Counted from the first letter of the stretch, positions 18,381 to 31,900 are shown. The stretch is 64,000 nt of DNA from Halovulum marinum (GCF_009697225.1 NZ_WIND01000016.1:1-64000), one strand, 5' to 3'. Notes: a model not told the origin generated them from the sequence alone. Made by a program: numbers and translations.

Positions 18381-19457
18381 TCAGTTCGGCAGCTGGCCCT
18401 CGATCCCCTCGACGTAGAAGTTCATGCCCAGCAGGGTGCCGTCGTCGGCGGTCTCGCCCTCGGCAAGCCAGGGGCTGCCGTCCTGCTTGTTGATCGGGCC
18501 GGTGAACGGATGGACCTCGCCGGCGGCGATGGCGTCGGCCAGCGCCTGGGCGCTTTCGCGGACCTCTTCCGGGATCGCCTCGGTCATCTCGCCGATCTCG
18601 GTCATGCCCTTGTCGATGCCGTGCCAGGTGTCGACGCTTTCCCAGGTGCCGTCGATCACCGCCTGGGTGCGCTCGATGTAGTACGGGGCCCAGTTGTCGA
18701 TGATCGAACTGACGCGCGGCTTCGGCTTGAACTCGGCCATGTCCGAGGCCTGGCCGAACATGATCACGTCCTTGCCCTCGAGCGCCGCCATCGGCGAGGT
18801 CGAGTCGGTGTGCTGCATGATCACGTCCGCGCCCTGGTCGTACAGCTGGTTGGCGGCATCGGCCTCCTTGGCCGGGTCGAACCAGCTGTTGACCCAGATG
18901 ATCTTCATCTGCACGTCCGGGTTCACGTCCCTGGCGGCGAGGTAGGCGGCGTTGATGCCGCGCACGACCTCCGGGATCGGGAACGAGGCGATGTAGCCGA
19001 TGATGTTGCTTTCGGTCATTTTCCCGGCGATGTGGCCGATCACCGCGCGCCCCTCGTAGAAGCGGCCCGAATAGGTCGAGACGTTGTCGGCGCGCTGGTA
19101 GCCGGTGGCGTGCTCGAACTTCACGTCCGGGAACTGCTTGGCGACCTTGATCGTCGGGTTCATGAAGCCGAACGAGGTGGTGAAGATCAGATCGTGGCCG
19201 GACTGGGCCAGCTGGCGGATCACGCGCTCGGCGTCGGGGCCTTCGGGCACGTCCTCGACATAGGTGGTCTCGACCTTGTCGCCGAAGTATTCCTCGACCG
19301 CCTGGCGACCGAGGTCGTGCTGGTAGTTCCAGCCGAAGTCGCCGATCGGGCCGACGTAGACGAAGCCGACCTTGACCGGATCGTCCTGGGCGGCGGCGCC
19401 GGCGGCCAGCCCCACCGACAGCGCGGCGGCGGTGAGCAGCAGGTTACGTCTTTTCAT
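18381..19457 (-). CDS. BMP-family ABC transporter substrate-binding protein (purine/nucleoside type)
   Basis: A 358-residue periplasmic binding protein of the Bmp/PnrA-like family, which binds nucleosides and purines. A classical signal peptide (MKRRNLLLTAAALSVGLAAG, cleavage near AAAQ) has no lipobox cysteine, so the mature protein should be free in the periplasm. The family start VKVGFVYVGPIGDFGWNYQH and the DVKFEHATGYQ segment are clear. It is the last gene of the xdhABC-transporter operon and overlaps the potassium-channel gene by 14 bases. Xanthine, hypoxanthine or a purine nucleoside is the likely ligand, given the xanthine dehydrogenase genes upstream. Confidence 0.85.
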   Translation of the reverse strand: MKRRNLLLTAAALSVGLAAGAAAQDDPVKVGFVYVGPIGDFGWNYQHDLGRQAVEEYFGDKVETTYVEDVPEGPDAERVIRQLAQSGHDLIFTTSFGFMNPTIKVAKQFPDVKFEHATGYQRADNVSTYSGRFYEGRAVIGHIAGKMTESNIIGYIASFPIPEVVRGINAAYLAARDVNPDVQMKIIWVNSWFDPAKEADAANQLYDQGADVIMQHTDSTSPMAALEGKDVIMFGQASDMAEFKPKPRVSSIIDNWAPYYIERTQAVIDGTWESVDTWHGIDKGMTEIGEMTEAIPEEVRESAQALADAIAAGEVHPFTGPINKQDGSPWLAEGETADDGTLLGMNFYVEGIEGQLPN

Positions 19458-20181
19458 GCTGAGTCTCCTTGTTGGTTTCTTCTGTGGTTTTCTGGACGAG
19501 CGCGGCCGAGATCAGCCCGGTCGGCACCGCGATCACCGCCAGCCCGACGAGCAGCACCAGCCCGGTGAAGACCTTGCCGCCCGCCGTCACCGGGTAGATG
19601 TCGCCGTAACCCACGGTCGACAGCGTCGCCACCGCCCACCACATCGCGTGGGGCACGGACTTGAACAGCTCCGGCTGGGCCGGATGCTCGAACTGGTAGA
19701 TCCCCACCGCCGCCAGGAACAGCATGATCAGCGTGAAGATCACGAACACCAGCAGCTGGTCGCGCACGTCGCGCAGCGCGCCGAGCAGGATGTCGAACGC
19801 ACGCGCCAGCCGCATCAGCTTGAGGATGCGCGCAAGCTGGATCAGCCGCAACACCCGGGCCGAACTGAGGTCGGTGCCGCCCAGCAGCAGCGCCGGCGCC
19901 CAGGCGATCAGGTCGATGATCCCCCAGAAGCCGAAGGCATAGCCCAGCGGCCGCGGCGCGCTGGCCAGCCGCAACAGGTAGTCGGCGGCGAAGGCCATGA
20001 TCACCAGCGCCTCGGCCAGCCGCAGCGCGTCGCGCAGCCGCGCCGGCAGGTCGGGCATCGTCGCGATCGCGTAGGCCAGCACAGCCAGCACGATCATCGC
20101 GTTGTTGAAAATGACATAGGGCCGGCCGAGGCGCGGGTCGTCGCCCTCGAGCACGTCGTGGATTCGGGCGCGGATCTGCAT
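19444..20181 (-). CDS. Voltage-gated-type potassium channel (Ion_trans family)
   Basis: This 245-residue inner-membrane protein has six segments. S4 at about 109-127 carries Arg/Lys every third position (R109, R112, R118, K121, R124, R127). A pore helix and selectivity filter TVGYGD lie at 189-194, and S6 follows (VFTGLVLLVGLAVIAVPTGL). This is the layout of KvAP-like bacterial K+ channels; there is no C-terminal nucleotide-binding or RCK domain. Its ATG at 20181 lies four bases after the permease stop and its 3' end overlaps the binding-protein start by 14 bases, so it is firmly inside the purine-transport operon. Why a channel sits there is unknown. Confidence 0.88.
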   Translation of the reverse strand: MQIRARIHDVLEGDDPRLGRPYVIFNNAMIVLAVLAYAIATMPDLPARLRDALRLAEALVIMAFAADYLLRLASAPRPLGYAFGFWGIIDLIAWAPALLLGGTDLSSARVLRLIQLARILKLMRLARAFDILLGALRDVRDQLLVFVIFTLIMLFLAAVGIYQFEHPAQPELFKSVPHAMWWAVATLSTVGYGDIYPVTAGGKVFTGLVLLVGLAVIAVPTGLISAALVQKTTEETNKETQHEKT

Positions 20182-20185
20182 GCAT

Positions 20186-21331
20186 TCAGCCCGTCCTGTG
20201 GAACACGCGGCCCAGCGAGGCCGGCGCGGCGAGGCTGGCGCGCAGCCGGTTGCCCGACATCACCACCAGCACCAGGATGGTGCAGATGTAGGGCGTCATC
20301 GACAGGTACTGCGACTGGATCGACGGCGCCCAGACCACGGCCAGTGCCGCGGTCGCCGCCGTGGCGGCCCACCATCCCAGCACCGGCGCGACCGGCCGGC
20401 CCTGCTGCCAGCGGCGCACGCTGGCGTTGACCGCCAGCAGCAGCAGCGCCAGCGCCAGCAGCCACAGCGGTGTGATCCGCGCGGCCTGGAAATTCAGCTG
20501 CAGGATCGTCACGCCGCCGAACAGGTAGGCGCCCAGCGCCACCCGGCCCGGCTTCCAGGTCGCGAACACGACGATGGCCAGCGCGATCCAGCCCGCCCCG
20601 GCGGTCATGCCCTCGGTCCACTGCGGCACGCGTACCAGCGACAGCGCCGCGCCGCCAAGGCCCGCGCAGGCGCCGCCGAAGGCGATCGCCGCCAGCCGGA
20701 TGCCGATGACGTTGTAGCCCAGCGCGTGCGCGGCGTCGTGGCTTTCGCCGACCGCGCGCAGGATCAGCCCGGCGCGGGTGCGGCTCAGGAACAGCCAGAC
20801 CGCCGCCAGCAGCGCGAAGGCGAGGTAGAGCATCAGATCGTGCCCGAACAGCACCCGGCCGATCACCGGAATGTCCGACAGGAAGAAGTCGAGCCGCGGA
20901 AACGCCGGCGGCTTGATCCCCGCGTAGGGCTGGCCGATCAGCGCCGCCAGGCCGAGGCCGAACAGCGTCAGCGCCAGCCCCGTCGCCACCTGGTTCGACA
21001 GCAGCATCTGGGTCAGCACGCCGAACACCAGCGCCAGCGCCGCGCCCGCCAGCGCGGCGGCGACGACTCCCAGCATCGGCGAGCCGGTCTCGACCGCGAC
21101 GGCGAAGCCGGCGATGGCGCCGATGATCATCATCCCTTCGACGCCCAGGTTCAGCACGCCGGATTTCTCGACCACCAGCTCGCCCAGCGCGGCCAGCATC
21201 AGCGGCGTCGCGGCGATCATGATCGACACCGTCAGCAGCACCGGGTTCAGCCCGTTGGCGATGGCGAACACGATCAGCGCCAGCACCGCGGTCAGGGTGA
21301 CCGCCAGCAGCGGCAGTTCGGGGCGTCTCAT
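20186..21331 (-). CDS. BMP-type ABC transporter permease, second subunit
   Basis: A 381-residue inner-membrane permease of the BPD_transp_2 (branched-chain/nucleoside) class. The LGELVVEKSGVLNLGVEGMM block is the EAA-like cytoplasmic signature of NupC/YufQ-type permeases of BMP systems. The C-terminal part (about 280-381) adds extra hydrophobic segments (LTPLWLLALALLLLAVNA-like, and YICTILVLVVMSGNRLRASL). ATG 21331 overlaps the stop of the preceding permease as ATGA. It pairs with the 21328-22392 product to form the membrane channel for purine/nucleoside import. Confidence 0.85.
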   Translation of the reverse strand: MRRPELPLLAVTLTAVLALIVFAIANGLNPVLLTVSIMIAATPLMLAALGELVVEKSGVLNLGVEGMMIIGAIAGFAVAVETGSPMLGVVAAALAGAALALVFGVLTQMLLSNQVATGLALTLFGLGLAALIGQPYAGIKPPAFPRLDFFLSDIPVIGRVLFGHDLMLYLAFALLAAVWLFLSRTRAGLILRAVGESHDAAHALGYNVIGIRLAAIAFGGACAGLGGAALSLVRVPQWTEGMTAGAGWIALAIVVFATWKPGRVALGAYLFGGVTILQLNFQAARITPLWLLALALLLLAVNASVRRWQQGRPVAPVLGWWAATAATAALAVVWAPSIQSQYLSMTPYICTILVLVVMSGNRLRASLAAPASLGRVFHRTG

Positions 21332-22378
21332 GCAGCCCTCCGGATGCGGCGCAGGCGGTAGCGGGACAGCACCTCGGTCGCCAGCAGGAAGAACAGCAGC
21401 ATGCCCTGGAACACCGAGATCGCGGCGGCGGGGATCTGCAGGGTGAACTGCGCCGTCTCGCCGCCGATGTAGGTCAGCGCCATCACCAGGCTGGCCAGCA
21501 CGATGCCCAACGGGTCGAGACGGCCGAGGAAGGCGACGATGATCGCGGTGAAGCCGTAGCCGACCGGCAACGAGGGCACCAGCTGGCCGACCGGACCGGC
21601 CGCCTCGAACATGCCCGCCAGCCCGGCGAGCGCGCCCGACAGGCCCAGGCACGCCGCGATCATCACGTTCGTCGACACCCCGGCGAAGCGCGCGGCGCGC
21701 GGCGCGGCCCCCATCAGCCGCACCCGGTAGCCGAAGACGTGGCGGTGCAGCGCGACATAGGCGGCGACGGCGATGCCCAGCGCCACCAGCACCCCGACAT
21801 GCGCGCGGGTGCCGCCGAGGATGATCGGCAGCGTGGCGCTGTCGTGGAACATGCGGCTTTCGGGAAAGTTGAAGCCGGCCGGGTCGCGCAGCGGCCCCGA
21901 GACCAGCGCCGAGAGCCACAGCTGGGCGACGTAGACCAGCATCAGCGAGACCAGGATCTCGTTCGCGCCGAAGCGGATCTTCAGAAGCGCCGGGATCATC
22001 GCCCAGAGGAAGCCGCCCAGCATCCCCGCCAGTGCCATCAGCGGCAGCAGCCACAGCCCGGGCACGTCCCAGAACGCCAGGCCGACCGCGCCGCCGGCGA
22101 TCGCGCCGATGACGAACTGGCCCTCGGCGCCGATGTTCCACACCCCGGCGCGGAAGCCGAACGACAGCCCGACGGCGATCAGCGCCAGCGGCGCGGCCTT
22201 GACCAGCAGCTCAGAGCGCGAGAACGGGTCCAGCAGCGGATCGACGAAGATGATGCGGATCGCCTCGACCGGGTTCTTGCCCAGCGCGGCGAACAGCACG
22301 CCGCCGGCGATCATCGTCAGCGCGACCGCCAGCACCGGCACCGCGGCCTGAAGCGCCGCCGGGGGCGCGGTGCGCGGC

Positions 22379-22392
<14 letters not shown>
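21328..22392 (-). CDS. BMP-type ABC transporter permease, first subunit
   Basis: This 354-residue inner-membrane permease shows the FRAGVWNIGAEGQFVIGAIA segment, the signature of the YufP/NupB-type first permease of BMP nucleoside transporters. About nine to ten hydrophobic helices are visible. The start at 22392 overlaps the ATPase gene by 14 bases and its stop overlaps the next permease by four, so translation is probably coupled through the whole transporter. A second in-frame ATG two codons later (22386) is equally possible. Confidence 0.85.
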
Positions 22393-23907
<1,515 letters not shown>

Positions 23908-23911
<4 letters not shown>

Positions 23912-24894
23912 CCGGAGTGCCCCTTCGCCTTCTTGTCCCTGTCGATACCGGTCCCGGTGCCGCTTCTGCCGGCGGACAGGTCCCTGAGTAGCGCATGAAC
24001 CACGCCGACGGCAATGGCTTGCGGTTGTTTGCCCAAAGCGGGATCGCCGATCGGGCAGTCGAGCCGGGCGAGCCGTTCGGGCGGGTGGCCAAGGTCGCGC
24101 AGCCGGTTCAGGAACCGCGCCTTCTTGGTGGCCGAGCCGATCAGCCCGAGCTGCGCGAAGGGCCGCGACAGGATCGCGTGGCAGATTTCCAGGTCCAGCG
24201 CGTGGGAATAGGTCAGGACGTAGTGGCGCGCATCGGCGGGTGCGTGCGCGGCGGCGCGGGGCAGGTCGCCGGCGACCAGCATGTCGGCGTGGTCGGGGAC
24301 CGTCGCGGGGAACCGCGCGCGGGCGTCGTCGACCCAGGTCACCCGCACCGGCAGGCCCGCGAGCGTCGCCACCAGCGCGCGGCCGACGTGGCCCGCGCCC
24401 CAGATCCAGACCGGGACCGGGCTGTCGGTGGTGGGTTCCACGAACCAGCCGTCCAGCAGCGCCGGGGCGACGGGCCGGCCGCCGCGCGCCGCGCGCAGGG
24501 CGCGGGTGACGGAAAGCGGCGGCTCGGCCCGGCCCGAGGCGGCGGGGCGGGCGAAGGCGCCGGTGTCGGGGATCGCGGCAAGCTCGGTTTCGGTGATACG
24601 TTCGATCAGCAGCGTGACCGAGCCGCCGCAGCACTGGCCGAGCGCCGGGCCGAGCGGCTGCGTCAGCAGGCTTCGGGCGAAGGGCGCCCGCTCGCTCAGC
24701 AGGCCTCGGGCGTGGGCGGTGGCGTCGTACTCCAGCGCGCCGCCGCCGATGGTGCCGTCCTGCCCGTCCTGCCAGACCAGCATCGCGGTGCCGGTCTCGC
24801 GCGGGGTGGAGCCGGCGTGCCCGACCACGACGATCCGGGCGACCGCACCGTGTGCGGCCACCGCCTGCGCCAGCGCGGGGCGGTCGAGGCTCAT
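23908..24894 (-). CDS. xdhC: Xanthine dehydrogenase accessory protein XdhC
   Basis: This 328-residue XdhC/CoxI-family chaperone binds molybdenum cofactor, promotes its sulfuration and inserts it into XdhB. Seen are the N-terminal XdhC domain with a C-C-G-G motif (GQCCGGSVTLL), then a Rossmann-like C-terminal domain beginning VWIWGAGHVGRALVATLAG and ending LGLIGSATKKARFLNRL. ATG 24894 overlaps the xdhB stop as ATGA; a GTG four codons earlier is an alternative. The gene is followed without gap by the transporter ATPase, tying cofactor maturation to purine import. Confidence 0.9.
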
Positions 24895-27311
24895 TCCGCG
24901 CCCCACGGCTCGCCGCGCATCCTGTCAACGGCGCGCAGGATGCGCTCGGGGGTGGCGGGGGCGTCGAGCGCCGGATAGACGCTGCCGTCGCCGCATTGCG
25001 ACACCGCGTGGCTCAGCGCCATCAGCGCCGAGATGCCCAGCATCAGCGGCGGCTCGCCCACCGCCTTGGAGCGGTAGATCGTCCGTTCGCGGTTCTCGCC
25101 GTCCCAGAGCGCGACGTTGAACGCGCGCGGGCGGTCGGCGCAGGCGGGGATCTTGTAGGTCGACGGCGCGTGCGTGGCGAGGCGGCCGTCCGGCGTCCAG
25201 ACCAGTTCCTCCATCGTCAGCCAGCCGGCGCCCTGCACATAGCCGCCCTCGATCTGGCCGATGTCGATCGCCGGGTTCAGCGAGGCGCCGCAGTCGTGCA
25301 GGATGTCGGTGCGCAGGATCCGGTTCTCGCCGGTCAGCGTGTCGATGGCGACCTCGGTCACGGCGGCGCCGTAGGCGAAGTAGTAGAACGGCCGGCCCTT
25401 GCCGGCGCGGCGGTCCCAGACGACCTTGGGCGTGGCGTAGAACCCGGTCGCCGACAGCGACACCCGGGCCATGTAGGCGGCCTGCACCAGATCCTTGAAA
25501 CTCAGGACCTCGTCGCCGATCTCGACCCCCTCGGGGGTGAAGCGGACGCGGGCCGCTTCGGTCTGCCAGCGTTCGGCGGCGAACGCGACCAGGCGCTGGC
25601 GGATCGTCTCGCAGGCGGCCTTGCAGGCCATGCCGTTGAGGTCGGAGCCCGAGGACGCCGCCGTGGCCGAGGTGTTGGGCACCTTGCCGGTGTCCGTGGC
25701 GGTGATGCGCACCGCCTCGAGCGGCTGCTCGAACACCCTGGCGGCGACCTGCGCGACCTTGGTGTTCAGGCCCTGGCCCATCTCGGTGCCGCCGTGGTTC
25801 AGGTGGATCGAGCCGTCGGTGTAGACATGCACCAGCGCGCCGGCCTGGTTCAGGTGCGTCAGGGTGAACGAGATGCCGAACTTCACCGGGGTCAGCGCGA
25901 TGCCGCGCTTGAGGACCGGGCTGCCGGCGTTCGCCGCCTCGATCGCCGCCCGGCGCGCGACGTAGTCCGAGGTCTCGGCCAGCCGGTCGGTCAGCGCGTT
26001 GATGATGCAGTCCTCGACCGGCATGTGGTAGGGCGTGGTCTGCAGGTCGGTCGCCGGCGTGTGCACCGCCGGCTCGGGCACCGCGCCGGTCATCCCGCGC
26101 GAGGCCTCGTCACCGGGCAGGTCGGTGGGGGTCGGTGTGTCCGCCTCGGGCGCCGGGGCGTCGGCATCGCTGTCGCGGTAGTAGTTGGCGCGGCGCACCT
26201 TAAGCGGGTCGCGGCCCAGCGCATGGGCGACGTGATCGACGATGCGCTCGATCCCGACCATGCCCTGCGGGCCGCCGAAGCCGCGGAAGGCGGTGGCGGA
26301 CTGGGTGTTGGTGACCAGCCGGTGCGAGCGGATGCGCACATGCGGCAGGTGGTAGGCGTTGTCGGCGTGCAGCATCGCGCGGTCGGCCACCGGCAGCGAC
26401 AGGTCCTGGCTCCAGCCGCAGCGGCAGTACTGCACCACGTCGAGCGCGGCGATCCGGCCGGCGTCGTCGTAGCCGACGTCATAGTCGATGCGGAAGTCGT
26501 GGCGCTTGCCGGTGATGACCATGTCGTCGTCGCGGTCGTAGCGCATCCGCGCCGGGCGCCCGGTGCGGATGGCGGCGATGGCGCAGGCCACCGCCAGCGC
26601 GTTGCCCTGGCTTTCCTTGCCGCCGAAACCGCCGCCCATGCGCCGGGTCTCGACCCGCACCAGCGCATAGGGCAGGCCCAGCGCGCCGGCGACCTTGTGC
26701 TGGATCTCGGACGGGTGCTGGGTCGAGCAGTGCACGGTGACGTCGCCGGCGTCGCCCGGCATCGCCAGCGCGGCCTGGCCCTCGAGATAGAAATGCTCCT
26801 GCCCTCCGATGTGGATGCTGCCCTGCAGGCGGCGGGGCGCCCGGGGCAGCGCGGCCTCGGCGTCGCCCTGGGCGAAGGTCAGCGGCGGCTCCAGTTCGGG
26901 CGCACCGCGCTCCAGCGCGTCCTCGATGGTCAGGATCGGCGGGTCCTCGGAGATCTCGGGCGTGCCCAGCCGGGCGGCGCGGCGGGCGGCGAGGTGGCTG
27001 TCGGCGATCACCAGGAACAGCGGCTGGCCGACGAAGTGCACCCGGTCGGTGGCCAGCAGCGGCTCGGGCGCGGGCGCGGGCGAGACGTCGTTGGCGAACG
27101 GCAGGTCGGCGGCGGTCAGCACGTCGATCACGCCCGGCGCCGCGCGGACCGCCGCAAGGTCGAGGCCGTTCAGTCTGCCGCGCGCCTCCGGGCTGAGGCC
27201 GAAGCACAGATGCACCGTGTCGGCGGGCAGCGGCACGTCGTCGGTATAGCGCGCCCGGCCGGTGACGTGCAGCGCGGCGCTGTCGTGCGGGCTGGGCTTG
27301 CCGGCGCTCAT
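24891..27311 (-). CDS. xdhB: Xanthine dehydrogenase, molybdenum-binding subunit
   Basis: This 806-residue large subunit oxidises hypoxanthine and xanthine to urate at a molybdopterin centre. Clear family segments are [15 protein letters not shown] at 170-184, [17 protein letters not shown] at 198-214, [18 protein letters not shown] at 223-240, [11 protein letters not shown] at 341-351 (active-site arginine) and [18 protein letters not shown] linker of about 45 residues rich in Asp, Pro and Thr (381-425) is inserted before the HMPVEDCI-type helix and makes the protein longer than the usual 760-785. ATG 27311 overlaps the xdhA stop as ATGA. Confidence 0.93.
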   Translation of the reverse strand: MSAGKPSPHDSAALHVTGRARYTDDVPLPADTVHLCFGLSPEARGRLNGLDLAAVRAAPGVIDVLTAADLPFANDVSPAPAPEPLLATDRVHFVGQPLFLVIADSHLAARRAARLGTPEISEDPPILTIEDALERGAPELEPPLTFAQGDAEAALPRAPRRLQGSIHIGGQEHFYLEGQAALAMPGDAGDVTVHCSTQHPSEIQHKVAGALGLPYALVRVETRRMGGGFGGKESQGNALAVACAIAAIRTGRPARMRYDRDDDMVITGKRHDFRIDYDVGYDDAGRIAALDVVQYCRCGWSQDLSLPVADRAMLHADNAYHLPHVRIRSHRLVTNTQSATAFRGFGGPQGMVGIERIVDHVAHALGRDPLKVRRANYYRDSDADAPAPEADTPTPTDLPGDEASRGMTGAVPEPAVHTPATDLQTTPYHMPVEDCIINALTDRLAETSDYVARRAAIEAANAGSPVLKRGIALTPVKFGISFTLTHLNQAGALVHVYTDGSIHLNHGGTEMGQGLNTKVAQVAARVFEQPLEAVRITATDTGKVPNTSATAASSGSDLNGMACKAACETIRQRLVAFAAERWQTEAARVRFTPEGVEIGDEVLSFKDLVQAAYMARVSLSATGFYATPKVVWDRRAGKGRPFYYFAYGAAVTEVAIDTLTGENRILRTDILHDCGASLNPAIDIGQIEGGYVQGAGWLTMEELVWTPDGRLATHAPSTYKIPACADRPRAFNVALWDGENRERTIYRSKAVGEPPLMLGISALMALSHAVSQCGDGSVYPALDAPATPERILRAVDRMRGEPWGAE

Positions 27312-28732
27312 GCCGGGGCCCCCTCGATGCGCGACGGACGGGCAAGGCGGGTCTGCGTGCCCTGATCCTCGTGGAAGTTGCGCAGCAGCATGTTGCGCGC
27401 GGCGCGCAGCCGGTATTCGGCGCTGCCGCGCATGTCCGACAGCGGCGTGTAGTCCTGCGCGAAGGCGGGCAGCGCCGCCTCGACGGTGGCCAGCGTCCAC
27501 GGCTTGCCGGCCAGCGCCTGCTCGACATGCGCGGCGCGCCTGGGGATGCCGGCCATGCCGCCGAAGGCGATCCGCGCCGCGGTCACGGTGCCGTCCTCGA
27601 CCCGGATGTTGAAGCAGCCGCAGACCGCCGAGATGTCGCTGTCGAAACGTTTCGACAGCTTGTGGCAGCGCAGCCGGTCGGGCTGCGCGGGGATGTGCAC
27701 GCTCTCGACGAACTCGCCCGGCTTGCGGTCCTGCCTGCCGTAGTCGAGGAAGAAATCCTCCAGCGGCAGGGTGCGCCGCGCGTCGCCCGTGCGCAGCGTC
27801 AGTTGCGCGCCCAGCGCGATCAGCGCCGGTGGGCTGTCGCCGATCGGCGAGCCGTTGGCGATGTTGCCGCCCAGGGTCGCCGCGGCGCGCACCTGCGCCC
27901 CGCCGAAGCGGCGGATCAGCTCGGCGAAGTCCGGGTGCCGCGCGGCCATCGCCCCGCGCAGCCGCGACAGCGTCACGCCGCCGCCCACGGTCAGCGCGCC
28001 GTCGGCGCCGGTCTCGAGCCGCTGGTGGTCGCGCAGCCGGTGCAGGAAGCCGACCGGGCGCGGCCGGCGCAGCCCCTTGGTGATCCACAGACCGACATCG
28101 GTCGCGCCCGCGACCAGAGTGGCATCCGGCCGCGCCGCGTACCAGTGCGCGAAGGCGTCCAGCGTCGCCGGCACGCAGTAGTCGCGGCAGCAGACGTCGG
28201 CGCCGTCGTCGAGCCGGGCCAGCGCCGCGGCCTCGTCGGCCAGCCAGCCGGGCTGCGGCCGGGCCGCCGCGTCCTGCGCGGCGCGGATGATCGGCGCGTA
28301 GCCGGTGCAGCGGCAGAGGTTGCCGGCGAGGATGTCGTCGAAGTCCTGCCGCCCGTCGCGATGCGCGGTGTAGAGCGACATCACGAACCCCGGCGTGCAG
28401 AACCCGCATTGCGAGCCGTGGTGGTCGATCATCGCCTGCTGCACCGGGTGCAGCTCGCCGCCGGGGCCGGAGATGCCCTCGACGGTGCGCACCGCGCGGC
28501 CGTGCAGCTGGGGCAGGAACAGGATGCAGGCGTTGAGCGCGCGGTGCACCGGCGCGCCGTCCTCGAGCGTGGTGACGCAGACGGTGCAGGCGCCGCAGTC
28601 GCCCTCGTTGCAGCCCTCCTTGGTGCCGGTCAGCCGGCGGCTCTGGCGCAGCCAGTCGAGCAGCGTGACATCGGGCGCGGGATCGTCCAGCGTCACCGTC
28701 TCGCCGTTCAGCAGAAAGCGGATCTGGCCCAT
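27308..28732 (-). CDS. xdhA: Xanthine dehydrogenase, FeS/FAD subunit
   Basis: This 474-residue small subunit carries two [2Fe-2S] clusters and FAD, passing electrons from the molybdenum site to NAD+. The plant-ferredoxin-type cluster uses C41, C46 and C49 in [12 protein letters not shown]. The second cluster uses [13 protein letters not shown] and CRCTGYAPI. The FAD domain follows with the [19 protein letters not shown] loop. ATG 28732 has AGGAG at a suitable distance; 32 upstream in-frame codons lack similarity. It opens the eight-gene minus-strand operon and is divergent from dnaE across 226 bp that contains TTTGGTCAAA, a possible regulator site. Confidence 0.93.
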   Translation of the reverse strand: MGQIRFLLNGETVTLDDPAPDVTLLDWLRQSRRLTGTKEGCNEGDCGACTVCVTTLEDGAPVHRALNACILFLPQLHGRAVRTVEGISGPGGELHPVQQAMIDHHGSQCGFCTPGFVMSLYTAHRDGRQDFDDILAGNLCRCTGYAPIIRAAQDAAARPQPGWLADEAAALARLDDGADVCCRDYCVPATLDAFAHWYAARPDATLVAGATDVGLWITKGLRRPRPVGFLHRLRDHQRLETGADGALTVGGGVTLSRLRGAMAARHPDFAELIRRFGGAQVRAAATLGGNIANGSPIGDSPPALIALGAQLTLRTGDARRTLPLEDFFLDYGRQDRKPGEFVESVHIPAQPDRLRCHKLSKRFDSDISAVCGCFNIRVEDGTVTAARIAFGGMAGIPRRAAHVEQALAGKPWTLATVEAALPAFAQDYTPLSDMRGSAEYRLRAARNMLLRNFHEDQGTQTRLARPSRIEGAPA

Positions 28733-28958
28733 CAGCGGGTCTCTCCTGTCGCGGCGGCCGGTCGGGTCCGGCCGCGGCCGATTTTTGTCCGTTTGGTCAA
28801 ATGGATCGGAAAACGCGCGCCGGCGCAAGCGTCACCTGAGGGGAGCTGGCGGAGCGCGCTGGCGCGCGCAAGACCCCGAGCAGGGCCGGGGCCGGCCCCG
28901 CGGCGGGCGCCCGGGTCCGGGGTTGACCCCGGCGCGCCCGGCGCGGCTATATCTGCCA

Positions 28959-31900
28959 ATGACCGAACCCCGATTCATCCATCTTCGCGTGCATTCCGCC
29001 TATTCGCTGCTGGAGGGGGCGATCCAGGTCAAGGCGCTGCCCGGCATGGCGAAGGCCGCCGGCATGCCCGCCGTCGCCGTGACCGACACCGGCAACCTGT
29101 TCGCGGCGCTGGAGTTTTCCGAGACCGCGGCGAAGTCGGGGGTGCAGCCGATCATCGGCTGTCAGCTGCCGCTGGCCGATGCCCCGCCGGCGCGCCCGGG
29201 CGAGAAGGGCGCGGCGGCGCGCGCGGTGGTGCTGCTGGCGCAGGACGAGGCGGGATACGCGAACCTGATGGCGCTGTCCTCGAAATACTACCTGGACAGC
29301 GGCGACGAGGAATTGCGGATCACCCTCGACGATCTGCAGGCGCATGCCGGCGGACTGATCTGCCTGACCGGCGGCGCCGAGGGGCCGCTGGGGCAGATGC
29401 TGCGCGAGGGCCATGCGGCCGCGGCGCGGACGCTGGCCGAGCGGCTGCAGCGGCTGTTCGGCGACCGGCTTTATGTCGAGGTGCAGCGGCATCCGTCAGG
29501 CGGGACGAAGCGGACCGCGGCCGAGGCCGCGACCGAGCCGGGGCTGGTGGACCTTGCCCATGCGCTGGACCTGCCGCTGGTGGCCACGAATGACGTGCAC
29601 TTCACCGATCCGGGCATGTACGAGGCGCACAACGCGCTGCTGTGCATCGCCGACGGCGCCTATGTCGACCAGGCCGCGCCGCGCCGGATGCTGACCGACC
29701 AGCACTATTTCAAGACGCCGCAGGAGATGGCCGAGCTGTTCGCCGATCTGCCCGAGGCGATCGAGAACACCGTGGAGATCGCGCGCCGCTGCGCCTATCG
29801 CGCCCGGACCCGCGATCCGATCCTGCCCAGATTCGCCGACGACGAGGTCGAGGAGCTGCGCCGCCAGGCGAACGAGGGCCTGCAGGCGCGGCTGGCGGTG
29901 ATCCCGCACGCGGCCCCGGTCGAGGAATACCGGAAGCGGCTGGATTTCGAGTTGGGCATCATCGAGGGGATGGGCTTTCCCGGCTACTTCCTGATCGTTG
30001 CCGATTTCATCAAGTGGGCCAAGGATCACGACATCCCGGTGGGGCCGGGGCGCGGCTCGGGCGCCGGCAGCCTGGTCGCCTATGCGCTGACGATCACCGA
30101 TCTGGACCCGCTGCGCTACAGCCTGCTGTTCGAGCGGTTCCTGAACCCCGAGCGAGTCTCGATGCCGGATTTCGACATCGACTTCTGCATGGATCGCCGC
30201 GAGGAGGTGATCAGCTATGTGCAGGAAAAGTACGGCCGCGACAAGGTCGCCCAGATCATCACCTTCGGCGCGCTGCTGTCGAAGGCCGCCGTGCGCGACG
30301 TCGGCCGCGTGTTGCAGATGCCCTACGGCCAGGTCGACCGGCTGTCGAAGCTGATTCCGGTCGAGGGGGTGAAGCCGGTCAGCATCGAGAAGGCGCTGGC
30401 CGACGAGCCACGGCTGCGCGAGGAGGCGCGCGGCGAAGAGGTCGTCGCGCGGATGCTGGACTACGCGCAGAAGGTCGAGGGGCTGTATCGCAACGCCTCG
30501 ACCCACGCCGCCGGCGTGGTGATCGGCGACCGGCCGCTGGTGCAGCTGGTGCCGCTTTACAAGGACCCGCGCTCGGACATGCCGGCGACCCAGTTCAACA
30601 TGAAGTGGGTCGAGCAGGCGGGTCTGGTGAAGTTCGACTTCCTCGGCCTGAAGACGCTGACGGTGATCCAGGGGGCGATCGACCTGATCCACGGCCAGGG
30701 GCGCGACCTGCATATCGCCCCGGACGGCAGTACGCTCTACCAGCCGCCCGAGGGGGCAGAGAACCAGATCAACGCGATCCCGCTGGAGGACGAGGCGACC
30801 TACAGGCTCTACGCCTCGGCCAAGACCGTGGCGGTGTTCCAGGTGGAATCCACCGGCATGATGGATGCGCTGCGGCGCATGAAGCCGACCTGCATCGAGG
30901 ACATCGTCGCGCTGGTGGCGCTGTACCGGCCCGGCCCGATGGAGAACATCCCGAAGTACTGCGAGGTCAAGAACGGCCTGTCCAAGCGCGACCGGCTGCA
31001 TCCGCTGATCGATCACGTGCTGGACGAGACCCAGGGCATCATCGTCTACCAGGAACAGGTGATGCAGATCGCGCAGGAGATGGCGGGCTACAGCCTGGGC
31101 GGCGCCGACCTGCTGCGCCGCGCGATGGGCAAGAAGATCCAGGAGGCGATGGACGCCGAGCGGCCGAAGTTCCTGGACGGCGCGGCCAAGAACGGCGTCG
31201 ACAAGAAGAAGGCGCAGGAGGTCTGGGACCTGCTGGACAAGTTCGCCAACTACGGCTTCAACAAGTCGCACGCCGCCGCCTATGCCGTCGTCAGCTACCA
31301 GACCGCCTGGCTGAAGGCGAACCACCCGGTCGAGTTCATGGCCGCGGTGATGAACTGCGACATCCACCTGACCGACAAGCTGAGCATCTACAAGCAGGAG
31401 GTCGACCGGCTGGGGATCGAGGTGATTCCGCCGTGCGTCAACCGCTCGCAGGCGCTGTTCAGCGTCAGCGCGGGGCGGGTGGTCTACGGCCTCGGCGCGC
31501 TGAAGAACGTCGGCACCGAGGCGATGCGGATGATCGTCCGCGCGCGCGAGGACGGCGGCCCGTTCAGCGACATCTTCGATTTTGCCCGCCGGGTGGACCT
31601 GAAGCGGGTCGGCAAGCGCCCGCTGGAGATGCTGGCCCGCGCCGGCGCGTTCGATGCGCTGGACAGCAACCGCCGCCGGATGTTCGAGAGCATCGACAGG
31701 CTGGTCGCCTATTCCGCAGCGGCGCACGAGGACAAGGCCTCGGCGCAGATCTCGATGTTCGGGGCGGCGGGCGAGGAACTGCCCGCGCCGAGGCTGCCGC
31801 AGCCCGAGGACTGGCTGGCCACCGAGCGGCTGCGGGCCGAGCACATGGCGGTGGGCTTCTACCTGTCGGGGCATCCGCTGGACGACTACATCGGCCCGCT

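Noticed and set aside
28733-28958. TTTGGTCAAA between xdhA and dnaE as a firm regulator site
   Set aside because: Only a short imperfect dyad; no second copy and no regulator gene beside it, so it is mentioned but not annotated.
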